From Lentisphaerota bacterium (lineage in GTDB: Bacteria; Verrucomicrobiota; Kiritimatiellia; RFP12; UBA1067), in NCBI GenBank assembly GCA_015061765.1, contig SUVZ01000054.1, forward strand, positions 1 through 13,876: a DNA stretch of 13,876 bases. The letters run 5' to 3'. Below, piece after piece: positions 13,564 to 13,876 of the stretch (its first letter is position 1; each line of letters opens with the position of its first letter). The notes under the pieces are model-generated. The model was given only the letters and a program-made list of their open reading frames with translations, did no database searches and had not been told where the DNA came from. The position numbers and the translations under genes were made by a program.

Positions 13564-13876
13564 ATGCTTGCCGCCCTCCAGAAGGGCATCCCTTTTGCCC
13601 GGCGACCATTTGAGGAACTTTCCCGCGAGATCGGATGCAGTGAATCCGACTTGATGGGGTTTGTTAAGAATTCTGTTGCGGATGGGACCGCCCGCAGATT
13701 CGGCGCCGTGTTTGATGTCCGTCGGTTGGGCTATTCGTCCGCGTTGTGCTGTGCGAAGGTTTCAAATCCGGATGAGGCGGCTTCGAGGATTGCCGATTTT
13801 CAGGAGGTGACGCACTGCTATCTGCGCGAGGCTCCGGGCTGTCCGAATCTCTGGTGGACGTGGAGCACTCCCGCTG
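13564..13876 (+). CDS. Siroheme decarboxylase-like protein (AhbA/AhbB/Nir type), N-terminal part
   Basis: The frame opens at ATG 13564, one base after the lptE stop, and runs off the right edge, giving 104 residues. The N-terminus (GIPFARRPFEELSREIGCSESDLMGFV) fits the winged-helix part of this Lrp/AsnC-like family. GTARRFGAVFDVRRLGY, VTHCYLRE and NLWWTWS then match the conserved RRFGA, THxYLR and NLWxT motifs of siroheme decarboxylases. These enzymes remove acetate side chains from siroheme to give didecarboxysiroheme, in the alternative heme pathway (AhbA/AhbB) of anaerobes or in heme d1 synthesis (NirD/L/G/H). The subunit type cannot be told from this fragment. Only a weak RBS is visible, so it is probably coupled to lptE. 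The pathway suggests an anaerobic or microaerobic lifestyle. Confidence 0.85.
   Translation, partial: MLAALQKGIPFARRPFEELSREIGCSESDLMGFVKNSVADGTARRFGAVFDVRRLGYSSALCCAKVSNPDEAASRIADFQEVTHCYLREAPGCPNLWWTWSTPA

Overview
The window is about 13.9 kb and every gene lies on the + strand. It suggests a diderm, LPS-bearing, probably anaerobic bacterium. The best guess is the PVC group (Kiritimatiellota/Verrucomicrobiota-like): there is a run of many type II secretion pseudopilin-like proteins, one of them a giant protein, together with an H-X9-DG-type prepilin protein, an LptE-like lipoprotein and a siroheme decarboxylase-like protein. The taxonomy is inferred from gene content only.

Layout. (1) 1-221 is the 3' end of accA (fatty acid synthesis). 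(2) 222-300 holds a near-consensus sigma70 promoter. (3) 301-1623 is gspF, the inner-membrane platform protein of a type II secretion/type IV pilus-like machine. (4) 1692-9901 is a run of eight proteins with class III (prepilin) N-termini: three GspG-like (1692, 2930, 3579), then tightly packed GspH-like, GspI-like, GspJ-like, a fourth GspG-like, and a giant 1082-residue GspK-like protein. (5) 9902-10031 is intergenic and carries a 56-bp two-hairpin element plus a heptamer array. (6) 10032-10976 is a ninth prepilin-like protein of the H-X9-DG type. (7) 10973-13562 encodes three envelope-assembly proteins, SurA-like, BamD-like and LptE-like, coupled by overlaps or very short gaps. (8) 13564 to the end is the start of a siroheme decarboxylase (AhbA/AhbB/Nir-type).

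How it fits together. GspF would anchor a periplasmic pseudopilus built from the GspG-like subunits and capped by the H-I-J-K-like set. The SurA/BamD/LptE-like proteins handle outer-membrane protein and LPS delivery. The secretion ATPase, secretin, prepilin peptidase and GspC/L/M are not in the window. From 3579 to 9901 and from 10973 to 13564, genes overlap or sit a few bases apart, consistent with one or two polycistronic units.

The parts that known families explain least are: the expanded pseudopilin set with one giant member; two members with Ala in place of the usual Gly at the peptidase site; three short arrays of a TTAGTRG-like heptamer at gene junctions, one with mirror-symmetric unit order; and a 56-bp double-hairpin element whose two arms show compensatory base changes.
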